Shown here piece by piece: positions 17,115 through 27,200 of a stretch of DNA of 64,000 nucleotides. The stretch comes from Duganella sp. 1411 (GTDB taxonomy: Bacteria; Pseudomonadota; Gammaproteobacteria; Burkholderiales; Burkholderiaceae_D). The first letter of the stretch is position 1; each line of letters opens with the position of its first letter. The notes beneath the pieces were generated by a model. The model was not told the origin of the DNA and made no database searches. It saw nothing but the letters and a program-made list of their open reading frames with translations. The stretch covers positions 558,001 to 622,000 of the forward strand of contig NZ_JAFICD010000001.1 of the NCBI RefSeq assembly GCF_017833525.1, given 5' to 3'. Made by a program: the position numbers and the translations under genes.

Positions 17115-19355
17115 ATGACAAATAAAATTGCTTGCTCGATCGCGAAGGGGACCGCGAGGATACCGCTGCGCCGCTTCGTCGCCGCGTCCGCGCTGGCGCT
17201 GGCAGGGCTGGCGGCCACGTCGGCCGGGGCCGCCAGCTACAGCTGGAACAATGTGAAGATCGTCGCCGGCGGCTACGTCGACGGCATCGTCGCCCACCCG
17301 GCGCAACAGGGCTTGTTCTACGCCCGCACCGACATCGGCGGCGCCTACCGTTACAACAGCGGCACCAGCACCTGGGTGCCGCTCAACGACTGGACCACCT
17401 CGGCCAACTGGCACCAGATGGGCATCGAGACGATCGCCGTCGATCCCCGCAACACCAACATGCTGTATATGGTTGCCGGCATGTACACCCAGAACTGGAA
17501 CGGCAACGCGGCGGTGCTGGTGTCGTCCAACCAGGGTGCCAGCTTCAACTCGTATCCGCTCAGCTTCCGCACCGGCGGCAACGTCGACGGCCGCAACACC
17601 GGCGAGAAACTGCAGGTCGACCCCAACCTCGGCTCCGTGCTGGTGTACGGCACCTTCAACGATTCCGCCCAGGGCGCCACCAACGGCCTGTGGAAAAGCG
17701 TCAACAGCGGCCAGACCTGGACCCGGCTGAGCGGCTTCACGGCGCTGAGCAACGACGGCAGCGGCGCCGGCGTGGCCTTCGTCACCTTCCACCAGCCGTC
17801 GGCCAACGCCGGCAGCGCGACGCCGACGATCTTCGCCGGCGTCTCGACCGCCAGCGCCGCCTCGTCCGGCACCACGCTCTACAAGAGCACCGACGGCGGC
17901 GCCCACTGGTCGGCCGTCGCGGGCGGGCCCAGCGGCCAATACCCGAACCACGGACAAATCGGCAAGGACGGCAACCTCTACATCACCTACGGCAACGCCA
18001 TCGGCCCCAACGGCATGACCTCGGGCCAGGTGTGGAAGTACAGCGTCGGCCAAAACACGTGGCAGAACATCACGCCGCCCAACCCGAACAACTACTCGTT
18101 CGGCTACGGCGGCCTGGCGGTCGACACCAAGCAGTCGGGCGCGCTGGTGGTCATGACGATGGACCGCTGGTGGCCGACCGACACCATGTTCCGCAGCACC
18201 AACGGCGGTAGCACCTGGACCGACGTCGGCGCCACGGCCACGCGCGACGCCAGCTTGTCGCCATGGGTGAAGTTCGGCGCGGCGGCGGCGGGCTTCGGCA
18301 ACTGGGGACAGGTGGCGATCGATCCGTTCAACTCCGCCCACGCCTTCTACGCCACCGGCCAGACCATCTGGGCCACCAACAACCTGACGGCAGCCGACGC
18401 CGGCCAGGCCACCAACTGGGCCATCGGCGCCAACGGCGTCGAGGAAACCGCGACCCTGGCGCTGCTCTCGCCGAGCTCCGGCGCGCCATTGATCAGCGGC
18501 CTGGGCGACATCTGCGGCTTCACCCACACCAGCCTGACGGCCTCGCCGCCGGCCGGCATGGTAAGCAACCCGATCTGCGGCAACGGCACCGGTCTCGACT
18601 ACGCCAAGGCGCTGCCGTCGAAGATCGTGCGGGTCGGCACCGGTTCGTCGGTGTACGGCGCCGTCTCCACCAACGGCGGCACCAGCTGGACGCCGTTCGC
18701 CAACCAGGCCGGCTCGACCAAGGGTGAAGGCACCGTGGCGATCTCGGCCGATGGCGGCACCATCGTCTGGGGACCGAAGGACGTGGCGCCGGCATACTCG
18801 ACCAACAACGGCGCCAGCTGGACCTCGACCGGGCTGCCGGTCAGCCAGTCGTGGCAGATCGTCTCGGACGGCCTTAACGGCAACCTGTTCTATGCGTTTG
18901 ACGCCGCCACCGGCATCTTCTACGCCAGCGCCAACAAAGGCGTGAACTGGTACACGGCCTCCTCCGGCCTGGCCCAGTGGGGCAAGGCGACGGCGGTGAC
19001 CGGCAACCAGGGCGACGTGTGGATGGCCGGTTCGTCCGGCCTGTACCGCAGCACCAGCTCCGGCTCGGGCTGGAGCCAGATTTCGTCGGGCGTGGTGACG
19101 GCGGCCACCTCGGTCGGCTTCGGCAAGGCGGCCAGCGGCGCTTCCTATCCGACCATCTACCTGGCCGGAACGGTGAGCGGTGTGACGGGCTTGTTCCGCT
19201 CGACCAATAGCGGCGGCAGCTGGGTGCGTATCAACGACGACGCCCACCAATGGGGCGGCTTCAGCCTGGTGGTGGGCGATCCGAAGACGTTCGGCACCGT
19301 GTACGTGGCGCCTAACAGCGGCCGCGGCATCATCTACGGCACGTCGTCGAACTAA
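17115..19355 (+). CDS. secreted GH74 family xyloglucanase-type glycoside hydrolase
   Basis: A 746-residue enzyme. ATG 17115 is preferred to the in-frame ATG 17100 because GGAGGAG (17102-17108) is correctly spaced only for the second. A signal peptide with a polar start and hydrophobic AASALALAGLAATSAGAA precedes the mature start SYSWNNVKIV. The double beta-propeller hallmarks of GH74 are present: ARTDIGGAYR near the N-terminus with a catalytic Asp, many SxDGGxTW / STNGGTSW turn motifs, and WGPKDVAPAYSTNNG in the second propeller. GH74 enzymes cut xyloglucan or its oligosaccharides, so the likely role is plant hemicellulose breakdown outside the cell. No carbohydrate-binding or PEP-CTERM tail is attached. 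The gene is solitary and convergent with a sensor kinase gene. Confidence 0.9.
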   Translation: MTNKIACSIAKGTARIPLRRFVAASALALAGLAATSAGAASYSWNNVKIVAGGYVDGIVAHPAQQGLFYARTDIGGAYRYNSGTSTWVPLNDWTTSANWHQMGIETIAVDPRNTNMLYMVAGMYTQNWNGNAAVLVSSNQGASFNSYPLSFRTGGNVDGRNTGEKLQVDPNLGSVLVYGTFNDSAQGATNGLWKSVNSGQTWTRLSGFTALSNDGSGAGVAFVTFHQPSANAGSATPTIFAGVSTASAASSGTTLYKSTDGGAHWSAVAGGPSGQYPNHGQIGKDGNLYITYGNAIGPNGMTSGQVWKYSVGQNTWQNITPPNPNNYSFGYGGLAVDTKQSGALVVMTMDRWWPTDTMFRSTNGGSTWTDVGATATRDASLSPWVKFGAAAAGFGNWGQVAIDPFNSAHAFYATGQTIWATNNLTAADAGQATNWAIGANGVEETATLALLSPSSGAPLISGLGDICGFTHTSLTASPPAGMVSNPICGNGTGLDYAKALPSKIVRVGTGSSVYGAVSTNGGTSWTPFANQAGSTKGEGTVAISADGGTIVWGPKDVAPAYSTNNGASWTSTGLPVSQSWQIVSDGLNGNLFYAFDAATGIFYASANKGVNWYTASSGLAQWGKATAVTGNQGDVWMAGSSGLYRSTSSGSGWSQISSGVVTAATSVGFGKAASGASYPTIYLAGTVSGVTGLFRSTNSGGSWVRINDDAHQWGGFSLVVGDPKTFGTVYVAPNSGRGIIYGTSSN

Positions 19356-19386
19356 GCCCGTTTCATCGTCCACGGCGAGCGGCTCT

Positions 19387-20745
19387 TCAAATGGAGGTTT
19401 TTTCCAGGGGGCCGCTTATCCTGACTTCCAGGCCGCCGAGGCGCGTGGACGGTTCGGCGTGCAGCTCGAACCCGTGGGGCGCGGCGATGCGCCGCGTAAT
19501 GGACCAACCCAGGCCACTGCCGCACGCGCCGTTTCCGGGCACCCGGAAAAATCGTTCGCCCAACCTGGGCAGGTCCGCGCTGCCCATCCCCGGACCGCTG
19601 TCGTCAATGCTCACTACGAAATGGTCACGTTCACGCCTGAGCCTCACGGCAATTCGCGCCGACTGCGGGCTGTACCGAATCGCATTGTCGATCAGATTGC
19701 GGAACATCACCGTCAGCAGCATCTCGTTGCCTCTGACCGGACATTCCGTGTCGGCGTCCAAGCCCAGCTCTTGATGTTTTAGCGCGGATTGGAGCGCCAG
19801 CTCGGTCACCACCTGCCGTAACAGTTCCCGCAAGTCCAGGCGGCGTTGATCCGCGACGCCGTTCACTTCCAGCCGCGACAGCGTGAGCAACTGCTCAACC
19901 AGGCGTGTCGCGCGATCGCAGCCGTTGATGGTGGCGTCGAGCGCGTGCCGTCGGGAAGCGGCGTCCACGGCGGCAGCGGCCACCTGCGCCTGCATGCGGA
20001 TGGCGGCGATCGGCGTCCTCAGCTCATGGGCGGCATCGGCCGTGAACCGCCGCTCCGAATCGAGCAGGAGAGCGATCCGCTGGAACAGGCCGTTCATCGA
20101 CAGCAGCAGCGGCTGGAGTTCCCGCGTGATCTCCGGCACGACGATGGCTTCGAGCGCGTGCGGCTGGCGCGACACCACAGCCCGGCCCAGTGCGCGGATC
20201 GGTGCCGTCCCCCGCCGCACCACCCACCAGGTCGCCGCCGCCAGCAGCGGCAACGCCACGGCCAGCGGCCACAGGCTGCTGCGCAATACCGCCCACAAGA
20301 TATCCTGGCGCGACGCCAACCGCTCGGCGACGATGACTTCCATCGCCCGTGTCCGGTCCGGCGCCTTGTAGGCGCGCCAGCGCACCCCGTCCAGCATCAC
20401 CGTGGTGTACGCCGCGGCGGGCGCCGCACCGGCCACCATGGGCCGCGACGGCGCGTCGGCCGATTTCAACATCAGCGCGCCAGATTGGTAGACCTGGAAC
20501 ATTACCCTCGAAGCATATTGCTCCCCGCTAGCGGGCGGCGGCACGATATCGTCGCCGTCGAAATCGCCGAATCTCTGGATCAACAGCAGCGACGCCGCTT
20601 GCGCGAGATGGGCGTCGAGTAGCTCATCGAGCTCGTGCCGGGCGTCGAACCAGATGGCGCCGGCGGCAACCGACCATATCAAGCCGACGACGGCCAGCAC
20701 CGACCGGATCAGCTGTCCCTGCAGCGAGGGCGGATGGGGCCGCAT
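19387..20745 (-). CDS. sensor histidine kinase (QseC/TctE-like)
   Basis: A 452-residue kinase with two membrane segments (about 10-32 and 156-180) around a periplasmic sensor of about 120 residues, then a HisKA domain with HELRTPIAAIRMQAQ (His near 239), N-box RNLIDNAIRYSP, G1 DSGPGMG and G2 GSGLGWSI. All catalytic motifs look intact. Start follows the response regulator stop by one base, so the pair is cotranscribed. The signal is unknown; the linked cytochrome b561 suggests redox or metal stress, as an inference. Confidence 0.9.
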   Translation of the reverse strand: MRPHPPSLQGQLIRSVLAVVGLIWSVAAGAIWFDARHELDELLDAHLAQAASLLLIQRFGDFDGDDIVPPPASGEQYASRVMFQVYQSGALMLKSADAPSRPMVAGAAPAAAYTTVMLDGVRWRAYKAPDRTRAMEVIVAERLASRQDILWAVLRSSLWPLAVALPLLAAATWWVVRRGTAPIRALGRAVVSRQPHALEAIVVPEITRELQPLLLSMNGLFQRIALLLDSERRFTADAAHELRTPIAAIRMQAQVAAAAVDAASRRHALDATINGCDRATRLVEQLLTLSRLEVNGVADQRRLDLRELLRQVVTELALQSALKHQELGLDADTECPVRGNEMLLTVMFRNLIDNAIRYSPQSARIAVRLRRERDHFVVSIDDSGPGMGSADLPRLGERFFRVPGNGACGSGLGWSITRRIAAPHGFELHAEPSTRLGGLEVRISGPLEKTSI

Positions 20746-20746
20746 G

Positions 20747-21415
20747 CTAGGGCGCCGCCCGCAACAGCATGTAGCCGACGCCGCGCACCGTCTGGATCAG
20801 CGCCGCGCCCAGTTTGCGCCGCAGATTGTGGATGTGGACCTCGATCGCGTTGCTGTCGACCTCCCTGCCCCAGCTGTACAAATATTGTTCCAGCTGCTCT
20901 CGCGAAAGCACTTTGTCGGCGTTGAGCATCAGCGCCTGCAGCAAGTCGAATTCGCGGGTTGAGAGCGGCACCGGCGCCCCGTTCTTGCGCACCAGGCGGG
21001 CGGCGACTTCGAGCTCGACATCCTGCGCCCGCAGGCATGGCTGGACCTGGCCGTGTGCGCGTCGAACCAGCGCACGCAGGCGCGCGGCCAGTTCATACAG
21101 GTCGACCGGTTTGACGACGTAGTCATCGGCGCCCAGATCGAGTCCCCGGATACGATCGGGGATGGCGTCGCGCGCGGTGAGCACCAGCACCGGCACCGTC
21201 ACGCCGGCCCGCCGAATCTCATCCAGGACGCTCATGCCGTCCTTCAAGGGCAGACCAAGGTCGAGTACCGCCGCCGCGTAGGGCGGCGATACCCGCAGTT
21301 CGCGCGCGGCGGCGGCGCCGTCCAATACCCAGTCGACCTGAAAGCCAAGCTGGCGCAAGCCGGCCTGAAGGCCATCGCCCAGCAGCGTATCGTCTTCGGC
21401 AAGGAGAATGTGCAT
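20747..21415 (-). CDS. OmpR-family response regulator (QseB-like)
   Basis: A 222-residue regulator. The in-frame start at 21439 would add eight unusual residues; MHILLAEDDTLLGDGLQ at 21415 matches the family start. Receiver: acidic pair EDD, phospho-acceptor Asp in VLDLGLP (about 51), Thr in LTARD, Lys in VKPVD. Winged-helix output domain: STREFDLLQALM and EVHIHNLRRKLG, ending TVRGVGYML. It partners the kinase downstream and lies just after a cytochrome b561 gene on the same strand. Confidence 0.92.
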   Translation of the reverse strand: MHILLAEDDTLLGDGLQAGLRQLGFQVDWVLDGAAAARELRVSPPYAAAVLDLGLPLKDGMSVLDEIRRAGVTVPVLVLTARDAIPDRIRGLDLGADDYVVKPVDLYELAARLRALVRRAHGQVQPCLRAQDVELEVAARLVRKNGAPVPLSTREFDLLQALMLNADKVLSREQLEQYLYSWGREVDSNAIEVHIHNLRRKLGAALIQTVRGVGYMLLRAAP

Positions 21416-21441
21416 GCTTCGATTATCCCACGAATGCAAGC

Positions 21442-22170
21442 TTAGTCGTCATCGCCGCCGTGGCCGTCGTGCGGCGCGGCAGCGGGCGTGGCGCCAAGTG
21501 CCGGCGTCTGCGCGCTCGACCCTTGCCACCACCAGAACGCCAGGACCGCCAGCAACAGCACCAGCGCGGTGCCGGCGCGCAGGCCCTGTTGCGGGGCACC
21601 GGACGCCGCCTGTTTGCGGCCCGTGATCATCGCCTTGGCCAGATTCTCGCGGTGCATCAGGCTGGCGGCAAGCACGCCGCCAATGTGGATCAGCACCACG
21701 ACCAGCATCAGGTTGGCGATCAGTTCATGGACGTCCTCCATCCATTGGCCGGTCCGCTCGGTGTATAACAACCAGCCGGAACCGGCCAAGGCGATGGCGA
21801 TCGCCAACATCAGCACGATCGCGACGGCACCGGCCGGATTATGTCCGGTGAAATGTTGGGGACGTCCACTGAACATCGACCGCAGATAGCTTAGCGTCGC
21901 CCGCGGTCCCCGTACGAAGCTGGAAAACCTGGCGTAATCGGTGCCGGCAAACCCCCATACGATGCGGAAGCAGACCAGCGCCGCCATCGTGTAGCCGAGC
22001 GTGACGTGGACCTGGCGCCACGCGTCCATCTCCGCCGTCAGGTAGGCGCCGGCAAAGCAGAAGGCCATAAGCCAATGAAAAAGTCGGACGGGCAGATCCC
22101 AGACCCGAATCCGGGATGGCGCGCAACCGGGGGGCTTGCCCTCCGCTGGGCGGGCGTGCATGTGGTTCAT
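21442..22170 (-). CDS. cytochrome b561-type membrane protein
   Basis: A 242-residue protein. ATG 22170 has AGGAG 7 bases upstream and is preferred over the longer frame. Four transmembrane helices are visible. Candidate haem ligands are His in LFHWLMAF, QVHVTLGY and DVHELIANLML with LIHIGG. A fifth hydrophobic segment (VLLLAVLAFWWWQ) is followed by a His/Asp-rich tail, PHDGHGGDDD. Proteins of this family shuttle electrons across the inner membrane; in betaproteobacteria they often sit with a QseBC-like pair, as here. Probably first gene of the three-gene operon. Confidence 0.88.
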   Translation of the reverse strand: MNHMHARPAEGKPPGCAPSRIRVWDLPVRLFHWLMAFCFAGAYLTAEMDAWRQVHVTLGYTMAALVCFRIVWGFAGTDYARFSSFVRGPRATLSYLRSMFSGRPQHFTGHNPAGAVAIVLMLAIAIALAGSGWLLYTERTGQWMEDVHELIANLMLVVVLIHIGGVLAASLMHRENLAKAMITGRKQAASGAPQQGLRAGTALVLLLAVLAFWWWQGSSAQTPALGATPAAAPHDGHGGDDD

Positions 22171-22268
22171 TTGGAGCTCCTGTGTGTGGATTGGCATGGG
22201 TGCATAGTCGCCGCCCCACATTAAGGAATTCTGAGCACGGCAGTCGGGCCGGCAGAAATGCTCGATGG

Positions 22269-23159
22269 CTATCGTGTTCGTTTGGCCGACGAACCGGCCG
22301 TCATCTTGTCGAGATAAGCCTGCAACTGTTCGCCGATCTGCTCTTGCGCCTGGATCTTCGCGTTGGCTTGCGCCAGCAACAGCTCGAATTCACGCGACCT
22401 CGCCTTGGCCGGTTCGAGTTGCGCCTCGGCGGCCTTCAACTGTTCACCTAGCAGCTCGGCTTGCGCGATTCTGGCGACAAGCTGGCGCTCGAGATCGCCG
22501 GTATGGCGCTGCGCGGACTGAAGCTGCTCGACCTTGTGCTCCAGCTCGCGCACCTTGGTCAGTTGCTCGTAAAGCGACTGCTTGGTGTGCGACTGTTCCA
22601 GCCCCAACCGCGCTGCCTCCTGGTTGAGTTTGGCGACTTCGTTTTGCTTCTCCCTCAACGCCAGTTGCCGCTGACGCAACTCGGCCTTCATCTGCTCATT
22701 CTGCTGTGTGGCCGCGCGGCGCGCCCCGGTTTCGGTCTGGAGGGCCTCACGGGTCTTGGCGTGGTCGGCGATTTCGGCCCGCAAGCGCTGCTCCAGCGTC
22801 TCGGCCGATTCCCGCGCGGCGCGCAAGTGAGCTTCGATTTGCTGATGCGCTTGCAGATGGGCCTGCTCCTTGCGGCTGAACTCCAGCGCGGCCTGCTCGA
22901 CGCGGGCGTCGGCTTCTTCCACCAGTCGTGCCGCCAGACGTTCCACCAAATCCTGCAGCGCCGCGCTGATGGATGACTTGTCGCTGGCGCCGCTACCCTC
23001 CTCTTCCTCCAGCTCCCGGAGATACTTATGGATGGTGGTCTTGGACCCTGTATTGCCCAGCGCCACGCGCACAGCGTCCACGGAAGGGTAAAGTGACTGC
23101 GCAACAAGGCTGTCGCGCGCCTTTTTTACGTCCGATTTAAACAATCCGGTTCTCGCCAT
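22269..23159 (-). CDS. KfrA-like coiled-coil DNA-binding protein
   Basis: A 296-residue protein starting at ATG 23159 (GGAGG upstream); the frame extends 12 codons further without a better site. N-terminal 60 residues, with KKARDSLVAQSLYPSVDAVR and TGSKTTIHKYLREL, match the KfrA_N helix-turn-helix domain. Residues 75-280 are a long Glu/Gln/Ala/Arg heptad-type coiled coil. Plasmid KfrA binds its own promoter and helps partitioning; chromosomal relatives are less understood. It reads in the same direction as the cytochrome operon, 98 bp upstream of it. Confidence 0.8.
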   Translation of the reverse strand: MARTGLFKSDVKKARDSLVAQSLYPSVDAVRVALGNTGSKTTIHKYLRELEEEEGSGASDKSSISAALQDLVERLAARLVEEADARVEQAALEFSRKEQAHLQAHQQIEAHLRAARESAETLEQRLRAEIADHAKTREALQTETGARRAATQQNEQMKAELRQRQLALREKQNEVAKLNQEAARLGLEQSHTKQSLYEQLTKVRELEHKVEQLQSAQRHTGDLERQLVARIAQAELLGEQLKAAEAQLEPAKARSREFELLLAQANAKIQAQEQIGEQLQAYLDKMTAGSSAKRTR

Positions 23160-23183
23160 GCTTCCTCCGATGGATTTCATACT

Positions 23184-23208
23184 ATTACATACCACGTAAT
23201 TATGTACT
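23184..23208. promoter_or_regulatory. candidate KfrA operator
   Basis: An imperfect dyad, ATTACATA (23184-23191) and TATGTACT (23201-23208), one mismatch, lies 25 bp upstream of the KfrA-like start in an AT-rich patch. Plasmid KfrA is known to bind dyads in its own promoter, which makes autoregulation likely here; the match itself is modest. Confidence 0.4.
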
Positions 23209-23244
23209 ATTTCCTGCCGAAGTAAAACATGTTGCGGCGGGTTT

Positions 23245-24288
23245 TTACCTTGGACGGGTCCCCGGCTTGAATTCGAGTACGGAAAACGCGGTGGAAGTCG
23301 GGATCACGCGCAACATCGTCAACCCGGCCTCTCCGCCGAGCCCGCGCAACTCCTCCACCGTCCGCAACCGTCCACCGTGGCTGCAGGCCAGCAGCAGCAA
23401 GTCGCGGAACGCGTCCTCCGCCGCATAATCGGCATCGGCGATGACGCCCTCGATGACGATCAGCCGGGCATCCTCTTCCATCGCCACCCGGATGTTGCGC
23501 AGGATGCGTACGCAATGTTCGTCGTCCCAATTGTTCAGCACCTTGCTGAGGATGTACAACCCGGCCCCCGCAGGCACCGTTTTCAACATGTCGCCGGCCG
23601 CCACGGCGTAGCGGCCTTGCAAGCCGTGCTCGGCCAGGTAGCGCACCGCGCGCTCCGTCGTCGCCTGCATGTCGTACAGCGTGCCGCTGGCGTTCGGGTA
23701 GCGCGCCAATATGCCCGCTAGCACGTGGCCGATGCCGCCGCCGACATCGATCAACGTGGCATAGGACGAAAAATCATACGCCTCCAGCAGCGCCGGCAGA
23801 CCCAGTCCGGAGTACACGGCCATCGCGCCGTCCATCAAGCGCGCGCGTTCCGGATACTGGTTGTACCAGCCCGTGCGTGGGTTCTGGGGCAGCGTCGGTT
23901 GGCCCGATTGGACACAGGTGCTGAGCTTTGCCAGCGGCAACAGCACGCTGTCGTCGAGCAGGTAGCGCGCCAACGGCAGCATCGACCGAGGCCCCGGCAA
24001 CAGCGTGGCGCCGAACGGCGTGACGCGGTAGCGCTCGCCTTCCCGGCGCAGCACGCCCAGCGCCGCCAGCGACGTAAGCAGCCGCCCCAGCGCGCCCGCG
24101 TCGACGCCGAGGCGGGTGGCCAACGCCGGCGTGCCGGCGTGCTTGCCCTCCTCCAGTATCGGTAGCATCTCCAGCGCCAGGGCGGCCTTGACGGCCAGCG
24201 GGAAGATCATCGACCCCAGCGCCTTCATCATGGCCGCCTCGGGCGACGGAATGGCGGCGCGCTCGTCGTCGGGGTTATGCTTATCCAT
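23245..24288 (-). CDS. SAM-dependent O-methyltransferase of the NRPS-PKS cluster
   Basis: A 347-residue plant/bacterial O-methyltransferase type protein. ATG 24288 overlaps the stop of the NRPS gene by 8 bp and has GGAG 9 bases before it; the alternative ATG 24303 lies inside that ribosome site. N-terminal dimerisation helices are followed by the Rossmann fold: motif I DVGGGIGHVLAGIL, then LYDMQATTERAV, GDMLKTVP and a YILSKVLNNWDDEH segment holding the usual catalytic-base region (here N-N-W-D, where many relatives have H-D-W). Last gene of the cluster; it probably methylates a hydroxyl of the released or tethered product. Confidence 0.85.
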   Translation of the reverse strand: MDKHNPDDERAAIPSPEAAMMKALGSMIFPLAVKAALALEMLPILEEGKHAGTPALATRLGVDAGALGRLLTSLAALGVLRREGERYRVTPFGATLLPGPRSMLPLARYLLDDSVLLPLAKLSTCVQSGQPTLPQNPRTGWYNQYPERARLMDGAMAVYSGLGLPALLEAYDFSSYATLIDVGGGIGHVLAGILARYPNASGTLYDMQATTERAVRYLAEHGLQGRYAVAAGDMLKTVPAGAGLYILSKVLNNWDDEHCVRILRNIRVAMEEDARLIVIEGVIADADYAAEDAFRDLLLLACSHGGRLRTVEELRGLGGEAGLTMLRVIPTSTAFSVLEFKPGTRPR

Positions 24289-27200
24289 GCGTGCGGTCTC
24301 CATTCTGTGGCAGGTAGGCGGCCAGGCTTGCGGCCAGTACGTTCACATGCGGCGGCCGCATCATGGTGACGTGGTCGCCCGGCACGGCGACCACCTCCAC
24401 CGGCTGTGCCGCGTATTGCTGCCAACCGAGATCGGCGGCGCGCGATTTCTTCGCGCCGACCGGCATCGCGTACTGCGCTCGCAGCAGCAACACCTTGCCC
24501 GCGTAGACCTGTGGCCGGTAATCCAGCGCGATGCGGTTATGTAGCAGCATGGTGTCGAGGTAGCCGCGAAACTGCCGCACATCCGTCCCCTCGGGGATCA
24601 GTTGATGGGCTTTGAACAGCGAGAAAAACTGTGTGGTGCGCTGCTGGTCGTCGGCGTCGCGCAGCGTGGCTTCCGACAGCTCGAAATCCCGCCCCGCGAA
24701 CATCGCCGCCTTTTGCGCGAACAGCAGCAGGCGCTGGATGTCGTCCATCGCTTGTTCGCTGTGCTGTCCCGGTGCCGGCTGATCGAGGATGATGACGGTG
24801 GGCGCGATGCCGCGCTCGCGCCGGTAAATCTGCGCCATCTCAAACGCCACCAACGCGCCCATCGACCAGCCTCCAAGCACCGGCGCGCCGGAGCCGAATG
24901 CCGTGAACGCGGCGTCGGCGTAGACGCGCGCCAGCCCGGCGATCGAGGCCTCACCCCGCGCCGTCGTCGCTTGCGCGGCGATGAGGGGGAAGTCCGACCC
25001 CAGCGCGCGTGACAGCGGCATGTAGCACAACACGTCGCCGCCGGCCGGGTGGCACAGCAGCAGCGGCGTGCGGGTCCCCAGCGGCTGGATCGTCACCAGC
25101 GGCGTTTGCGCAATCGGTGCGCCGCTCGCGCGCAGCAGCGCCGCCATCTGCTCCACGCTGCCATGCGTGAACAGGTTGGCCAGCGGCAGCCGCACGCCCC
25201 AGGCGTCATAGACCCTGGCCATCAACTGCACCGCAAGCAGCGAGTGGCCGCCCACGTCGAAGAAGTTGTCCTGCACGCCGATGGCCTCGACGCCGGTCAG
25301 CTCGCGCCAGATCCGCAACAGCGCCGCTTCGCAGTCGTCGCGTGGCGGGCGCGCCGCCACCGTCCGCGATGAAGGCGACGGCGCCATTAAGCGCGCGTAG
25401 TCGATTTTGCCGTTTGCCGTCAGCGGTATCTGGTCCAGCACCACGATGGTGGCGGGTACCATCTGCGGCGGCAGGCGTTGGGCGACAAAGGTTTTGATGT
25501 CGGCCGGCGTCGCCTCGGTTCCGGCACGGAGGTGGACAAAAGCCGCCAGTTGGCCGCTCGCGTCGTCCGCCACCGGCGCCCGCGCCACCGCCTGGGCCAC
25601 GGCCGGATGTGCGGTCAGCGCCGCCTCGATCTCGCCCGGCTCGATGCGGAAGCCGCGCAGCTTGATCTGGCCGTCGCGCCGGCCGATGAATTCGAGCGTG
25701 CCATCGGCGCGGTACTTGCCGATATCGCCGCTGCGGTACAACCGGTCGCCGGGCACGAAGGGATTGGGGATGAAGCGCTGCGCCGTCAGCTCCGGCCGAT
25801 TCCAATAGCCGCGCGCGACGTTGTTGCCGCCGATGTAGATCTCGCCTTCGACCCCGGTCGCCACCGGCTCCAGCGCCGCGTCCAGCAAATAAATACGCGT
25901 GCCGGCCAGCGGAAAGCCCAGCGGCAGCTGGCGTCCGGCCAGGGCGGACATGGGCGGCACCGGGTAGGTCATCACGCCGATCGTCGTTTCGGTGGGGCCG
26001 TAGTGGCCCAGCAGCGCGCAATCCGGCGCCAGCGCGCGCACCTGCTCCACCAGCTCGACGGGGCACGCCTCTCCGCCCAGCACCAGGCAGCGTTGCGGCA
26101 GCACGTGCGCGGCGTCCCTGGCCGACAGCAGCGCAAGCAGATGCGATGGCACGATCTTCAACGCCTGCACCGGCGTGGCGGCGAAAAAGGCCGCCAGTCC
26201 AACCGCGTCGGTGGCCAGCGCGGCGTCCACCACGACCACGCTGGCGCCGTTGAGCAAGGCCGGGAAGATCATCGTGTTGCCCAGATCGGCCGCGAACGAC
26301 GACACCGTCGCGCAGCGGTCGCCCGCCGCCAGTCCCATTTGGGGCCAGACGGCGTCGCAGTAGCTGAGCAGATGGCGGTGCTCGACAGCCACGCCCTTCG
26401 GCGCGCCGCTGGTGCCGGAGGTATACATCAGATAGGCCAGGCTGTCGGCCGGGACCTGTACGTCGAGATTGTCGGCGGCGTGGCGGGACAGTTCCGCGTC
26501 CGCCTGGTCGAGGTACACGGCCCGCGGCGTTAGCTCCAGGGCGTCCACCAGGTCGCGCTGCCGTGATTCGGTGACCAGGATGGTGGCGCCGGCGTCCGCC
26601 AGCACGGCGGCCAGCTTCCTGGCTGGATAATCATGATCGAGCGCCAGATAGCCGGCGCCGGCCTTCATGACGGCCAGCATGGACACCACCGCGTTCGGGC
26701 CGCGTTCCAGCAACAGCGCCACCGGCCGATCCGGCGCCGCGCCCAGCGCGCGCAGATGGCGCGCCAGACGATTGGCCCTGGCGTTCAACTCCGCATAGGT
26801 CAGGCGCTCGTCGCCGCCTTCGACGGCTACGCGGCCGGCGTCGAGCAGCGTCCGCGCCTCGAAGCGTCGGTGCACGCTGTCGCGCGGCGGCGCGCACTGC
26901 GGCGCGTGGCGGACCTCGTCGTCAAAATAGCGCAGCCGGCCGATGGCCGCATCCGGCGCGGCAACCATGTTCTCCAGCGTGGTGCGGTAGTGCCCCAGCA
27001 TGCGCGCGATGGTGGCGGCGTCGAACAGCGCGCTGGCGTAATACAGCGTGAACACCAGTTGGCCGTTGACCTCCTCACTCCACAGATTGAGGTCGAATTT
27101 GGTGGTCTGGTAATCGATCTTCAGCAATTCGAGCGTCATGCCCGGCACCTCGTACAGCGACGGCACGTTCTGGTGCACATACATGACCTGGAACAGCGGG

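Noticed and set aside
17088..19373. 761-codon open frame on the minus strand
   Set aside because: Antisense to the well-supported GH74 gene.
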